A DNA stretch of 64,000 nucleotides from Viscum album (Eukaryota > Streptophyta > Magnoliopsida > Santalales > Viscaceae): contig OY728121.1 of NCBI GenBank assembly GCA_963277665.1, positions 1,658,730,062 through 1,658,794,061 on the forward strand, in the 5' to 3' direction. Position 1 is the first letter of the stretch; each line of letters starts with the position of its first letter. Shown one piece after another: positions 35,338 to 49,744 of this stretch. A program made the translations under genes and the position numbers. A model generated the notes under the pieces. It did no database searches and had not been told where the DNA came from. It saw only the letters and a program-made list of their open reading frames with translations.

Positions 35338-37689
35338 TTTTACATGCTCCATGATTGGAATGTTTCAGTTACATAGGATAGAACATTATTGGGATACAAT
35401 TAAATTGGTTATAATTGAAATTGATAGTGTGTGAAGGCCTCTATAAATTAGGAATTGTAATCCATCATATTGAACCATTGTAAATTATTGGTGAATTTAT
35501 ATGTATTAAAAATTAAATCATATCATGAATAGTACTATATAGGTTAGAAAAGATAAACACATATTACTGTACCTTGATATATTAATATTTAAATGTATTT
35601 ACATTGAGAATCATTTATAAATTGATGAGTTCTAAATTTAAATTGAAATGGTTACCGTTATACGGGGATTACAACAACAACATAAATAGAGTTTCCCTAT
35701 ATAATTTTTAATGGAAAATTGGTTTTTGGAACCCTATTATTTAAACTTATATCTGGAAAATATGATAACCATAAAATCATGTGTAATTGGTATAGTATGT
35801 TTTCGGTGGTTGGACCATATACTTATCATTTTATTATGAGAAATTATTTTCGTTTATTATCATGTTCTGATTAGTGTTTTAGGAAAATATAGAAATATGC
35901 CTCAAATATGGCCTCGAGTCATGTTCTAGGAAGGTGGAAAAGTCTATTCTACTGAGGTAGTGGGACCTAACCTTCCAATAGTGAATCCCACGACCCCACA
36001 ATTATACCTAACTTGGGTACTGATGCTATGTTTTGAGAGGGTTTTCTATGGCTCGTATTAACTATGCCGAAAGCCTTGATGACTACCACTAATATGGTAG
36101 AGTTTACATGGGAATTAAACTAGTAATATCCACCTAATACTTTGGGGGATGGTTTCCCATAGGATGTTGAAACATGGCCAGAGGCCATGCTATGAATCTT
36201 AGCACATCTGAAGATTCCTCCATAATGGATGGTCAATATTACATCTTATATAATTCTCCATTTTACCATGTTTTGGTGGGATATTTTTACCATGGATTAA
36301 TATCATCAAGAAATTTTTTGTATATACTTATAGGTTTCCTTTATTTAATATCTATTTCTAGAGATTCAAGTAGATGATCGCGTGAGGGAATTTAGGCTCC
36401 CAGAACAGGGATCCATATATGTTATGGATTATTCATATCACATTACTGTGATTCAGTTTCATTCACCATCCTTCATTGGAAATGAGATTTTTGAGATAAA
36501 GAGAGATATATTATCTAAGGATGTGTTTGATATGCCATTCAGTATTTGTTATATGATTTTTTCAAACTACTATTTTTGGTTTTGTGAACCATAACATTAT
36601 CACCGAGTGAAATTTGAGGTAATTTGATAGTATAGGATATGGTGGTTTTTCATTGAGTTAAGGTAGTAGTAAATCTAGTGGTTGCAGTCATCTGTTGTAA
36701 GTTCATCAATAGAGAAGTGGAAACTAGAGTATTCACAATAGTAGTTTAAAAATAGTCCATCTATGTTGATGGTAATGTAATGTAATTGTTCATAGAGACT
36801 AAATCCAAGTTGAGTAGATAGCCTATGAAATAATGGTACCTCATCATAGATTTCATTGTTTCTTTCCATGTATTCATAGTGGATGAAGATTCGTAATGAC
36901 TATACCTTCCAATTCTTGAAGGCATCCCCATAAGAGGCCATAAGTTGGACACCCATTGGCCATCCAGGAAAAAGAGGTGGGCATAGTCGAAGATGCTAGA
37001 CTCATGATATGTAGTGATAGATATGTGGGTATCATTTGGTTATTTAGGTTTTAGATTAAGGACATGGATCATGCTAGATATATTCATTGAAACATATTCT
37101 TTGGGACTACGATGCATGTCCATCAATGGTAACATGTATTATCTTTAAAAACACTACATTAGTGTATGTCATTCTGATACGAGTGCCTCAATTATCTCAT
37201 ATCTATGTATATTGCATGAATCTTTTGGTTTTATATTCATACATTTTGAGGGGTAATGACACTCGATAGACCATTGGTAATATAGTAAAAATTTAATTAC
37301 AATGCATAGAGTTCCCTTGGGAGGTTGGCAGTTTTCATTTATTATGGATCCTCTTCATCCTCAAGATGAAAATATTTGACAACATTATTGGGAAAGAATT
37401 ATTTGTTCCCAATAATGATCATTTTGTTTTATATTTTTTAAGGTTTTCAATCACTTAAACCTAAGGTGGTACTTATATTCAAATATGATAATGATAATTC
37501 TATGTGGGATAAGCAGGATTAGAGAATTGCGGGTAGGGTGATGTGAATACTCTGATTTCAACTATTTTTTGAGAACATGAAAAATATAATGAAGTGAATT
37601 CCAAAAATTAGTGGAGGAATTCATGGAAATATTTCACTATTGATTTTATAGACAACATTCTATGTGATAATTATTGATTATTATTGAGA
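35338..37689 (+). other. Old gypsy element: expected gag-protease interval, not recognisable
   Basis: By position this should contain gag and protease of the old gypsy element. Short frames at 36174-36377, 36382-36594 and 37087-37269 show no retroviral motif that I can name. A slightly GC-richer patch at 35900-36120 has no assignment. Decay has probably erased the signal. Confidence 0.4.
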
Positions 37690-38960
37690 TCTTTTTAGGA
37701 TAAACAATTGTTTCTATCCCTCCCTATAAATGATACCAAATAATCTACAACAACATTGGAAGTAGTTAGTGGACTTGTTGGAAAGGGGTTAATAAAAAAA
37801 TATACATATCTTTGGGATTATAATTTTCTTTTCACAAATAATGTGGATGTTATTACCACAAATTTCAGTCATTACTAAAAATTTAATCATCTTACAGTTA
37901 TGAACTAGTGTTCCCTATCATGTATAGATGACTTCTTTGACCATATCTATGCGGAGACAGTTTTATCTATGATCAATTTGAGTTATGGATACCGTAAGGT
38001 AATATGTAGATAAATAAATATACCAGTTCAAATATTAAATACTACAAAGGTCTTATATGATTATTTTTTAATGCTATTTTATCTAACAATTTCAAAATCA
38101 GTTTTCCTGGTTCTTATGAATCTAGTTTCCACCCATATTTGGATTTAGTTTTGGTAGTATTTTTGGATGAAATGTTTTGGTATTCATGAAATCTATATAA
38201 AAATTCAAAACATATTGAAATTATTTTTTTTACACTATGGTATATTAATTTATTTACTGTTCTCACAAAATTTAACTTTTGGATTGATGATGTTCACTTC
38301 TTGGGTCATGTCAAATCAAAATCAAGAGTATTAGTTAACAAAGAGAGGGAGAAATCCATGGTTTATTAAGATAACCCTAATGAAATATTTGATATGTGTT
38401 ATTTCTTCTAGTTATCTAGAAATTATAGCCTATTTATTGCATATTTTTTATTCTCTATAGAACCATTTACATGTTTGACCACGAAAGGTGTAATGATTAT
38501 ACAGTTGGAAGATTGTGAGTGGGCCGGCTAGGATTTGATGGGACATTTGACATCAAAACAAATATTGAATATTCTAATGAAATGATAAAGCTATATGGTT
38601 TATTATGAAGCTTTATTAATCATGCATTGAGATATTTATATAAAGGGATACTTAGTCATGGGTAATGGGTCCCAACAGTTTAGAACTCATGAGTGATATT
38701 ACCCACCACAATACCTCAAAATATTAGCTATAGTCCAAAACATGAATTGTTGGAGGAACTATTTACTTGGTGAAATATTTTTTCTATATTCTGACTAAAA
38801 AAAATTAAGATATCTTTACATAACAAGGTTTTAAAATTAGGTTGGAAATGAGTGTTGATTACCTATAGTATATCAACCTAGATCTTACATAAATCCAGAA
38901 GAAGATAAATGTGATAGTCGATGATCTGAGATATAATACCCATAGAGAAGTATTACAGGG
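37690..38960 (+). pseudogene. Reverse transcriptase-RNase H of the old gypsy element (heavily degenerate)
   Basis: On the plus strand, read across frames, the blocks are IDDFFDHIYAETVLSMINLS and YGYRKV (about 37925-38010), PYLDLVLVVFLDEMFWYS (about 38130-38190) and FWIDDVHFLGHVKSKS (about 38278-38325). These match FPRIDDLFDQL, KIDLRSGYHQLRV, PYLDQFVVVFIDDILVYS and FWLDEVAFLGHVIS. The catalytic Asp-Asp has become Asp-Glu. The connection and RNase H follow with FTCLTTKGV, QQFRTHE-YYPPQYLKILAIV and KINVIVDDLRYN (about 38460-38935), equivalent to APLTRLTKKGV, RQLKTHERNYPTHDLELAAVV and KANVVADALSR. Stops and frameshifts are frequent. Confidence 0.75.
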
Positions 38961-39049
38961 GGATAGTAGTGACTGGTAGTTAATTAAATTACATTCAGAT
39001 ATATATGTAGAGGTATATGATTATCAAAATAAATATATTATTATAGTTT

Positions 39050-40560
39050 TTATAGTGAACTCATCACATTTGAGCAAGGTAAAAATGGTAAAACTATCAA
39101 ACCAGGAGAGATAGGTCCTATGCGAATGAGATTCATGTGGGGATTAATCATTAGGTTGTATCATCTATGGGGATAAGATATAGTTCATTCATAGGAATGC
39201 CTATGTTTAGGATGACATGTGAGAGCAATCTATGTTATAATCTCATTCTTTTATTTGGTAATAAACACCAGACTTACAATGATATACCATGATTTATATC
39301 TCCTATATTAGAGGTTGTGAATGATGAAGAATATAGCGTGGGTTTTCACTTGGTGTTCCATTAATTAGTAGGTGAACGTAGAGAACCCATGACTAGCTAG
39401 TGTCTTAAAAACATTTGCTATTTTAGAGTGGAAATAAGATGAAGTCACTATAAACTTCATGACTAGATTGTTGAGCTCATCTCGAGGATGTTACACAGTA
39501 AGGGTGTTTGTTGATTTGATAATTCTGGATTCTCACATGTTTCTTATCGAGAAGAGGTTTTTATTATTTGAAATGGGGAGAATATATGTCTGAGTGATTG
39601 TACAACATTACAAAGTACCAAAAATTGTTTTATTAGAATGATACACTCATTTTACATCTTACATTTAGAAAGAGTTTCGTAGGGCATTAGGTTCTCTTGT
39701 TCTGTTGAGTACAACATACATCCCTCATCTACATGTATAGTTAGAATGTATAATATAGGTGTTAGTGTATATGGTTCAATCACGTGTCCTAAATTTTAGA
39801 GGTTCATTAGAGAATAACATACCACTATAAAATATTAATAATATAATACCATTCCATAAATGATAAATATTGATCTTTATGAGGCCTTATACATTTCTCC
39901 ATTTTATTATCCCATGTGATTTTTAGAGGTTGGAGAGGTAGTGCTAGTAGGACCTCATCTCATTCATGAGATATTGATTTAGAAAAAAACATATCATAAA
40001 GCACCTGAAATATACTTAGACTATGATGAAGTCTTATGTTGATCATAATTGATGACATTTTGAGTTCTATGATAGGGGTCAAATATTCATGAAATTTTTT
40101 TTAGGCTGGGCAACTAATAGATTCAGAAATAAGGTAAGTTATCACCTAGATTGTTGAACCCTTTGAAATAATTGAGAGGGTCAGGTTGTATCCTATCATA
40201 TAGATATTCCTAAAATATATGGATCTAGGATAAATTCCTTCCATATATCTAATAATTTCTATTATCACTCTAAACCGTCTAGAAACATTGATCCTGAAGA
40301 TTCCATTTTAGGTTTTGATGCTTCTTATGAGGAGAATCCCACTATTATAATTTACATGAGTTCTTCGGATTTATATGTAAGAATAGTTACATTAGTACTG
40401 GTTTCATGGAATCATGGATGTGTATAGGAAATTGCCAGTGAAGTTTAGGATGATGTACATGCTTAGGGTATTTATTGATTCTCATATGATGATTTACCAC
40501 CCATAGGAGGGAAAATTTTGGATGAGTTTTCCCATTTGTGGGATGTTATAAGTTCTTGGT
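39050..40560 (+). pseudogene. Integrase and possible chromodomain of the old gypsy element (heavily degenerate)
   Basis: Plus-strand readings follow the integrase core: EWK-DEVTINFMTRLLSSSRG and VFVDLI near 39430-39520 (compare EWKWEEVTMDFVTGLPRTQRG and VIVDRL), then VQHYKVPKIV, HFTSYI-KEFRRALGSLVLL and LNFRGSLENNIPL near 39600-39830. LVGPHLIHE appears at about 39940. The GPY/F region is partly readable near 40170-40260. Around 40330-40450 TLVLVSWNHGCV-EIASEV resembles the LVKVLWRNHGVEEATWE part of a chromodomain. Only some of the acidic core residues survive. The order and strand agree with the flanking LTRs. Confidence 0.7.
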
Positions 40561-40749
40561 TTTTAATTGGGGTATGTGTACATCAATTTTAAATATTAAT
40601 CATTAGTTTTATCTTTATGGAAATTCATAATCTATATACAATAATTATATGTTCATGTGGGGATAGTTTGGAGTCGAGAGCTCTATGTTTTAGAGAAAAC
40701 AAACTAGGAAAACCTCTTATTTAGACTATGAATATAAGGCTGAATGGTT

Positions 40750-43108
40750 TGTTAACACATTTTGGATTGTTGTGATGTTTATGTATAGGGGTTAATTAGA
40801 TGTGCAATGATTACCAAAACCATGTGCATATCCTACGTTTTGGGTGAATAGTTTGTCCAAACTATCCACCAAAACTGTGCACACCCTTAAAAGAGGTGAA
40901 ATTCATATTTCAACCCTGATATTTTATAACATTAACCCTTCTTTTATTTTTGAAAAAACATTAAGTGACTCACTATTTTGAGATATTACCTTGGACATTA
41001 GGTTATACATTTTAACATACCATTTATTCAGACTCTAATCAAACCACCATTCATCGAGTTTGTTAGCCAATGGTCAATGATTTAATTTGTGACCTTCTAT
41101 TATCATTTTATCTTTCTATCATTAGAATTATATTTAGGAGAACTAATTTCCTATATTATCTGGATATTTTTATATTTCTCCTTTTTCTTTTATAATATCC
41201 CATATTGTAATCCAATACTATATGGGGGTTCATCTACATCCCTATGGTAGGTGGTTTATAACATTCCATCATGTGATTTTTTTATATTTTAAATCATGAC
41301 ACTATATTTTAGTTTTATCCATGGATGGAATATAAAGTTATCTTTCAATAAATTTGTTTCCTAATTTAAAATCTACTGATACTAATAGGCACTAATTTCC
41401 TTAATTTAGTGTATTCAACTCATCATGAGATGACCATAGGTGTGCCCTGTATATTCCTATATGATCCATTGTACATTATTAACCAAAACAACCTTATGGG
41501 TGTTTTGATAGACATGCAACAAATTATTTAACTAATTTTTTATAGATGAAAAAATAGAATTGTAATTATGAATTTATGTCTCATATGGATTATTAATATT
41601 TAATAAAATTTTAATAATATGGGACCAGATTTTGTCCATTTTTATATATAAATGAAAAGAAAATAGATTAATTTAAATTATAATGGATCACTAGCTGTGT
41701 ATTCACATGAAATTTCAATTTTATTTAAATATAAGTATCTAATTGTCAAAATGGACCATTTTCTCATCAAATGAGTGGTTATACATGACGTAGGATTTCA
41801 TTCCAAAGGAAATTCCCCAACCAATTAAATGAAGCCACCTAAATTCATTTTGTCAATTTCCATTTTAGATAGTCAATTTGGAATTATGTCCTTGTATTAA
41901 TTGATTTTGAAGGCCTCAACATAGTAACAATGATTCACTAAAATCATATCTATAAATTTTGATGCCTTATATATTATCCTTGGATTCCACTTAATAACCT
42001 AAAACATGTGATACCTTGGACTCTGTCTTTGATATTCTATCATGCATATAAATGATTTATTATGGAAGTGTTCCATGGACACAATAAGATACTTTTCTAA
42101 TGGAATGATAAGGGTGTTACCCTTGGATACACCTATACCACAATATATAGTCCATATAGTTTATTACTATGAGTTGGATTTAACTTATAAGGTCAGCAAA
42201 TCCAGGGTTCCACCAGGGTTCTTATCCTCGTATAATCATTAAATGGACACCATTGTCTCACCACGGGTCCCACATTATTTATATGTTCTACCTATAATAC
42301 TTAGTTACGCCCTATGTATAACCTTACTAATTTAATCTACTTGGACACCTAGGATATATTCTGAGACCCCGAACATTTCAATGTCGATAATTAAGATGAA
42401 TATAGCTTATGTCAAAGAAGGAATGGTCAGTCAAGTATCCCATGAGTAGATAATCCTTACATGGTTATTATTTCATGAATATTATTTTATTACTACCTAT
42501 TATACATTCATACATTTATATTCATATACACACACTATACATGTTATAGACAACATTAGAACTAACCTGCTGACTATATATCAGATCATGTTAAAGAACC
42601 AAATTAGTATACAGATAGACTTCGTAGATATAGGTGGATATAAGGGAATGTGTTCAATCATTGATGCTTTATTTCCTCATAGCATGGGATTATAGAAAAA
42701 ATAGAATATCATAGGATCGTGATACCATTAGGGATAGTCATTCTTGAATTTTTTTCCCTTTCAATATACATTTATTGTATTTAAACCTATTTCTATGTAT
42801 TCTTGATTCCTTTTAATAACATCATGACATTGAAATCATTTTTTACAAAAGGGAAATTAATATTGTTTAGTATATTTATCTTATCAGTATGCTTATCACT
42901 TCCATTTTTTTAATGTTTTCCACATTTGTTTTTATTCAATAATTATATTGTTATGTTGCACTATGATCATGATGATACAGTCCCCCCACTCTACCATCCT
43001 TTGACCTTTCATGTTAGTCAATAACCTCTGGTGAATGGGTAGGAGTGCTTTAGCCCATGTGGAAAAATAGGATATTTTACTTACTAGTGAACTGGGTCAG
43101 ACATGTCA
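40750..43108 (+). mobile_element. 3' LTR of the old gypsy element
   Basis: 2359 bases, starting TGTTAACACA and ending near CATGTCA, collinear with 26381-28760. A frame at 42042-42242 is not shared with the other LTR in translation and is probably chance. Confidence 0.7.
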
Positions 43109-46100
43109 CATTAATTGTCCAAGAAGACATGTTTTTATAAGAAACACTATGGAGATTCCACATTGGGTATCATTTTTATAGAATGAGTTTTTATATTTTA
43201 AATGGTATATGATACCAAAGGAATACTTAAATTTTTTTGTGAGTATCACATATTTCATGATAATGAAAAATATTGAAATAGATTATAGTTTTAATATAGA
43301 TAATGAATAAAATGGTTGTTAAATACCAGAGTTTAATTAAATGTAATATATCATGTTTAGACAAATCTTATTAAAGAAATTGTATAGTTAATTATTTTTA
43401 TTTTGTGATTAGTGAAAATATTTGTTAATAAAATGTTATTATGAGTAATATGAGTTAAATTAAACAAATATGCATTATGATTTAGCTGTTTACAAATAAA
43501 TATATGAAGAGAACATACAGATTCATTAGTTTTATCTAGGATTAATGAATTCATCTATAATATCATTAAAATATGTGGAATATGTTATCACCACTTATTA
43601 GTGGAGTATTTTAATAAATAATGTATTATTTTTAAAAAAATTCTCTAAATATATATAATTGAATATATGACATGGATAAATAGTTTATTTTATGAAAATT
43701 ACCACGAATGGAAATATTAATTATTTAATGACACAATGATTTTTTTATATCGTAGAATGATACAATAGAAAGAATATATTATTAAAAGGTGAGTGGGTCA
43801 TTTTTTGACATAGATATTTCCAATTTGGTAATATATAATTTCCTGTTTTAAATTTAATTTAGTCATACATAATGTTATTAATGTTGTTAGGGTATGGCTA
43901 TGATGGTAATTGTATATTTTCAAATTTAGTTTCAATAATTATGTGAATACCACTCTGTATTCTAATTGGGATTAGTATGTACATGTAATAAAGAAAATGC
44001 AATTTTTTATATTCATTATGAAAACAATCATAGGGGAAAATGTTTTATGGAAATATTAAAACAAAAAATGATGATATTTAACATAGAAACATTAATAAGT
44101 ACATATTAGATGTTTTAAAAGGTTAGTGGGACATTTTTTTGACTTAATGGGAGGGATTTAATTAGATAATCATTTACCTATGTTGCAATAATTATATATC
44201 AATTCAATAAGATTAATAAAATCCTAAAAGTGAATAATGTACAAAGACACATTTTTTGGTTCACCATTAGTGATATGGATGGATGGGAACTTATATTATA
44301 TTTATTGAATACTATTAAATGTGTTTGTAATTATGAAATGTATCATATCATATATGATTAAATAAAATTTTTGATGTTATCTCATATTAACAATATTAAT
44401 CACATAATGTGAAATGAACCATAACCTCTCAATTTATGACTTTGAGTTAACCCTAACTACTATTTTTCAAAGAGAATTATTGGTTTTGATAAAATGTTAA
44501 AGATTTCATGAGTATTATTTCGTATGGATATATGAAATATGATCATGAGTCTGGAATGTAGTTTTGTGTGTTGGACGACTCACTATGTATGGAACATGAA
44601 GTTTCATGTACAATGTATTTGTTTTAATAGTGGTGTATTTTTTATATTTTATTTTCCCAATACATAAGGTTTGAAAGAAATATAAAATTAAAAACATCAT
44701 ATATTGGGACCATTTTATGAAATCCACAAGTATTGGATTATCATGGGGTGTTGGGAAATGACATTGATCATGTTTTTGATTTACCATTAACCAATATGAA
44801 ATTTTTAATAGGATCTTATAAGTATGACATTTACTCACTTGATCGAGATAGATTGATTGTTTATACAACCAACTATCGATAAGAAATTTGATGTAATTGT
44901 ATGTTAGGTGAGGGTTTTTGGATGTTCTCATCCATAAGATTTAATGAAATGTGATGTATTCATAATTCTGAATTTAATGTACTGAAATAATAAACAGTTT
45001 TTTATTTTTTATATGTGATTTCAAATTTAGGGATAACATGGTATCTTAGTTCCCTAAAAATGGATAATATGAAAATATACAAATGTATATGACAAGACCT
45101 ATTGATTAATTGATAAATATCATTCTTCATCCTTTTATTTCGCTGAAAAAATTTAGGATTCTCCTTATGATTCCTACTAAATAAATTTATGGACTTGGGA
45201 AATAATGTTTTTTTCAATGAAAAAAAAATATTATACTATTACAATTTTTGGTACATTGAATAGGTATTGACATTCAAAAATCCTAGAGTGTTTCTAAAAA
45301 GGTAAACATAGTTTATCTAAAAAGGGTTTTTAATATACCTTCACAATACATTTTATATGATGGGATAGAAAATGAAATTGATGACTCCTTTCTAAAAAAT
45401 ATTGTGAAGTATCGAAATTTATTTTGTTGATATTGTTCCAAAATATATTATATATGATACAATATAAAATGAAATAAAATAATGTGTATAATGTTATATT
45501 AATGGCATGTGATTGATGGAGTTATGGGATAAAGAATCACATATAGAATTTGAATATACCAATATCATTGTTTAAGATATTAATATTCTAGAGAGAAGCA
45601 CAATGAAAGAAACAAATAGAATATTATGATTTTTTTCAAATCCTCTTTTATGATTTATGTATATCTTTGTAACTACCTTAGCTAGTTGACACATTTTACA
45701 TACAAAACATTTAGGGAATTGATTCATATTTGAGGATTCATATGAATCCATATGACTATGGAAGTATAAAGAATAGTAATATTCCATAATATTCCAAAAA
45801 ATGTATTCCTCAATTTTAAAATATTAAAAATATATAATGTATGTTAGAATAAATAGTTTCATATATATGATAAATGCATAAAAAATGAATTACTAATATA
45901 TTTCCCTTAACTCAAGTGATACTAGAATATCTGGATATTGTGATAGTCCTCCATTAATGTTGAGTGATTTAGTTGGCCTATAGATACAATATATAGAGAG
46001 AAATATATGGGCTTCTCCTAGGGTATCTTCCTCAGTCAACTATGTTAAAATATTGTTGTTGTATTCAACATCAGTCTATGGTATACATTCTTCATTATAT

Positions 46101-49100
46101 ATTTACATGTACATTGTTCTCACATATCCTACTAACCTTATGAAATAGGGTTTTAATGTATTTTAATACTTTTAACTAGTGTTTCTATATTTATATAAAC
46201 CCATTAAGTATAACTATCCAAAATAAAAATAACATTCACCTTGTCGAGGAACCCAAGAATATACCATCATACCAAATTTTCATAAAATAAAATGTTAATA
46301 ATTAAATATGATAACTAAGATATTATTATTATAGAATCCGAAATAAATATACAATAAGTTGTCCATTATACTAATATGATATATTAGAACAGATGGATGT
46401 AAAATTTACCAACATAATTTTATACCCATTATTATTAACAGTTCTAAGATCCATGAGAAAATAAAAATTTTAGAGGGGTGGTTTTATTATAGTGTTGTAC
46501 AATCTTTCTAAACCCCAATAGAATCTTACATGGATTAGTAAATTATAAATCCTCACCAACATCAAAATTAGAAATCAATTTACTTTCTAAAATAATTAAT
46601 TAATGTAATTTTTTGATAATTAAATAAAATAAAAAATTTAACTACATTTTATCATTCTAATATAACCAATTAAAAAAAGAATTAATCTCTATGAGAAATA
46701 TAAAACCACTTTTTTTATTCATATAAAATTATGTAAAATTCGATGGCCTATTTTATTAATTATGATTCAAAAATATTCAATTTGACCTGATAACCATTAA
46801 TATAATAATAAATACCTTCACATCCCCAATATCAAATAAAAACACAATTGAATCTCAAAGAAATTCATTATTTCATAAGCAACAAATAAATGAAAATTTT
46901 CACATTATTATTTTAAACACATGTTTACAATATTTAAAATGTATTTTCAAACTATAATAAATATAAAACGACAATGTTGTAATCTCAGTTACACTAATAT
47001 ATATGTAGGATAATATATATATATATATATATCAACTACTTTTTAATTAATCCCAAAAGTTTATTTTAACTTAAAATAAAAAACAAAATCTATTAATCCT
47101 ACTCAATTTTTATTTTAGAAAAATATTAAAACAATTTATAATAGAATCAAAAACTTCTTAATAATCCTTTGGAATAATTACATTAACAAATAATTTAAAA
47201 ATGATTTCATAAAAAAATTATAAAATGTATTAATACAGGAAATTATAAATCATTTTTTAATTCAAACCACGATATTTTTTACAGTACCCACCATTGAAAC
47301 ATTTAAAAATTAACACAAATTGTTCTTTAATTATACAATTTTATAGAAATAAAAAATATTGATGATAATAAATGATTCGAAAAAACTAATACTGTATTAT
47401 TATCAACCAAACTAATTATGACATAACAAAAAATATAAATTAATCTAAATTACCTATTATATTGAATATCTATTGAAAAATTTCTAGAATTTTCACTTGT
47501 ATGCCCAATATTACACCACTAATATACTCATTATAATTAAAATAAAAATAATTATCCAAAAATATATTCATCAAATTACTATAATAAAATCAACGAACAT
47601 ATAAATTTCACCAACCTAGTATAAATTCCTTATATTAATCGACTAATATATTTATAACAAAACACATATTGAATAATTTACGATGAAGTATACCCCAAAA
47701 TAATATTAAATATTTTTTTAAAAAAATTATCTAAAACCAAAAAATATATTCTAATTGACATGAATATTCTTCACTGATACCCACAAGGGTTTACAATAAG
47801 GTCATATGTGCTTGGCCAACCCTACTTCTAATGAGACCCAAGTTGTTTGGTAGGACCAAGGAATAATACTCACAAAATGTGAGGAATAAACATGAAAAAC
47901 CAACAATCATATGTCTTATATATACAACTAAAAAAGTATATGTTACTCAAAATAAAAAATATTACACAATTCTTGAAGATATATGTGTGTATAAATGTAA
48001 TTTTAGATCCTGCTCCAGAATCAAACATGATATAAATACTATAAATTACAAATTAGATGTCCATTGTAAAGAATGATATAAATGATTAATAGTGAGTGCC
48101 AAATACCTATATATGAATTCTTGACCAATGTATAACATCTTTCATTGATAGACATAAATAAATTACTCTAATACTACCATGATATCCTGAAAATGATATT
48201 TTTCTATACAACCATGGATATGTTAGCATAAAAATTCCCTTATTTGGGAAATCATAATAAACCAAATGGATATAGAATGTACTAAAAACACTAAATATAA
48301 TATCATGTATACTAAATAATAAATAAATATATTAATTTTGTGTAGTAAAAATAAAATTTCTTATCACCATAAAACTATCATCTTTTCCAAACAATCAGCT
48401 AGCCAACTATCCCATCGATCATGTTCAGAAGTTATTAAAAGAGATTCTATCTCATTATACCTATATTTACAGGAGGTAATTTAAAAAATCTCCTATTAAA
48501 TTAAAAATATCAGGAAGGAAAAGTTAACAAAAATTCTTATTAGACCATACCATTACCCATTGATGTGAGATACTAAAATATAGTGGGATCTCAAACTATG
48601 ACAATCAATTAATGGAGGAGGAATTCTGAAATTTCATTGTAACGTATCACAATGTACCCTATATCCTCATTTTGGGAGGAATTTCTGAAATCCATGGGCT
48701 CAATGATTATGGATCATGTGATACATAGAATTATACTTGTACAAAAATACCAAAACACTATGAAAATATTTTTTTATAGAATAAAATTAAGCATTATATA
48801 CTAGTGTCTATATTTAATTAATAAGTAACTAAAGTAGCATTCGACTAAAAATAATCACTAAAATAACAAGAACCTTCTTTGGGTATAACTTCAATAAATT
48901 CATAATGTAGTCCAATATGATAAAAATTATGTAAAACTATTTCTGAGTATTAATAATATAATCAAAAGGACAATCCAGCACTTATAACATTATATATAAG
49001 AAGTTATTTATGATTTTATATATCCTAATTACCTTATGATAGTTTATAAAATGAATAAACAAAATGGTGTTATTTGGAATTTAGATATCATTTCACTATT

Positions 49101-49739
49101 GGAATAATAAATTCCACATTACAAACAATAATAAAAATGCATGCTCGATGAACACTACGGTTATTTAATTAGTAAAAAGGGAAACATGATTTCAAGATAT
49201 CCTGTGTAAGAACATTTTTAATCTTAAAATATCTTAATTAAAAACAATTTACACATAAATCGAAATTGATGTTACCCAATATGAATCCATAGAATATTTT
49301 ATTTGAATCAAAATATCATATTAAGTCATATATACTTTCGAAGCATCATATACAATTCCACTTTGTTGGACACCACAATGATCTCCAAGTAAACTAATAT
49401 TTTCGCCATATAGAGTTTGATCATACAATAAAAAATTTACATCTAAAAATATCTTGAATCGTACAACCCAATTTAAGAGCTTCAAATATTCAATTATAAG
49501 ATAAAACTATCTTCTAATCAAAAATAAAAATAAAATTATACTACTCAAGTTTATCAACTCATAAAATTTCTAAAATAGTTTATAGTCCTCTATAATTTAT
49601 AAAATAACAATTAAATGATCTCAAATATCATTCAAAATATAATTATTATAAATTATTTGAAAACTTATTAATATTTACTTTTCATGGGAAAAAAATTAGT
49701 ACTAAAATTTCTTTGGGTGTTATATTTAATTTGGAGGAA
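43109..49739. other. AT-rich stretch with no recognised gene
   Basis: Long AT-rich interval. Minus-strand frames at 44515-44931, 45002-45217 and 45572-45787 do not give convincing protein domains; the last contains CKMCQLAK, discussed under rejected items. A TA dinucleotide run lies at 47011-47032. No terminal repeats or hairpins large enough for a DNA transposon were noticed. Confidence 0.45.
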
Positions 49740-49744
49740 ATATT
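49740..49744. repeat. Target-site duplication ATATT, left copy
   Basis: Five bases directly before the first LTR of the copia element, identical to 59439-59443. Five-base duplications are normal for copia integrase. Confidence 0.8.

Larger units (their letters stand above)
26381..43108 (+). mobile_element. Old Ty3/gypsy chromovirus-like element, plus strand, interrupted by a nested element
   Basis: Two diverged direct repeats, 26381-28760 and 40750-43108, both starting TGTTAAAACA/TGTTAACACA, flank an interior. Its right part encodes, in order on the plus strand, degenerate reverse transcriptase, RNase H, integrase and a possible chromodomain. The left part is interrupted by a separate LTR element at 29302-35337. 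Without that insertion the element is about 10.7 kb, a normal size for Tekay/Del-like elements. LTR similarity is low but collinear over the whole length, so this is the oldest recognisable element here. No target-site duplication was identified. Confidence 0.75.

Noticed and set aside
44515..44931. 138-codon minus-strand frame as a gene
   Set aside because: No recognisable domain, AT-driven composition, and no supporting neighbour.
45572..45787. Copia integrase zinc-binding remnant on the minus strand (CKMCQLAK)
   Set aside because: The short phrase resembles copia C-x-x-C motifs, but neither the upstream His pair nor the catalytic core can be read on either side; probably chance.
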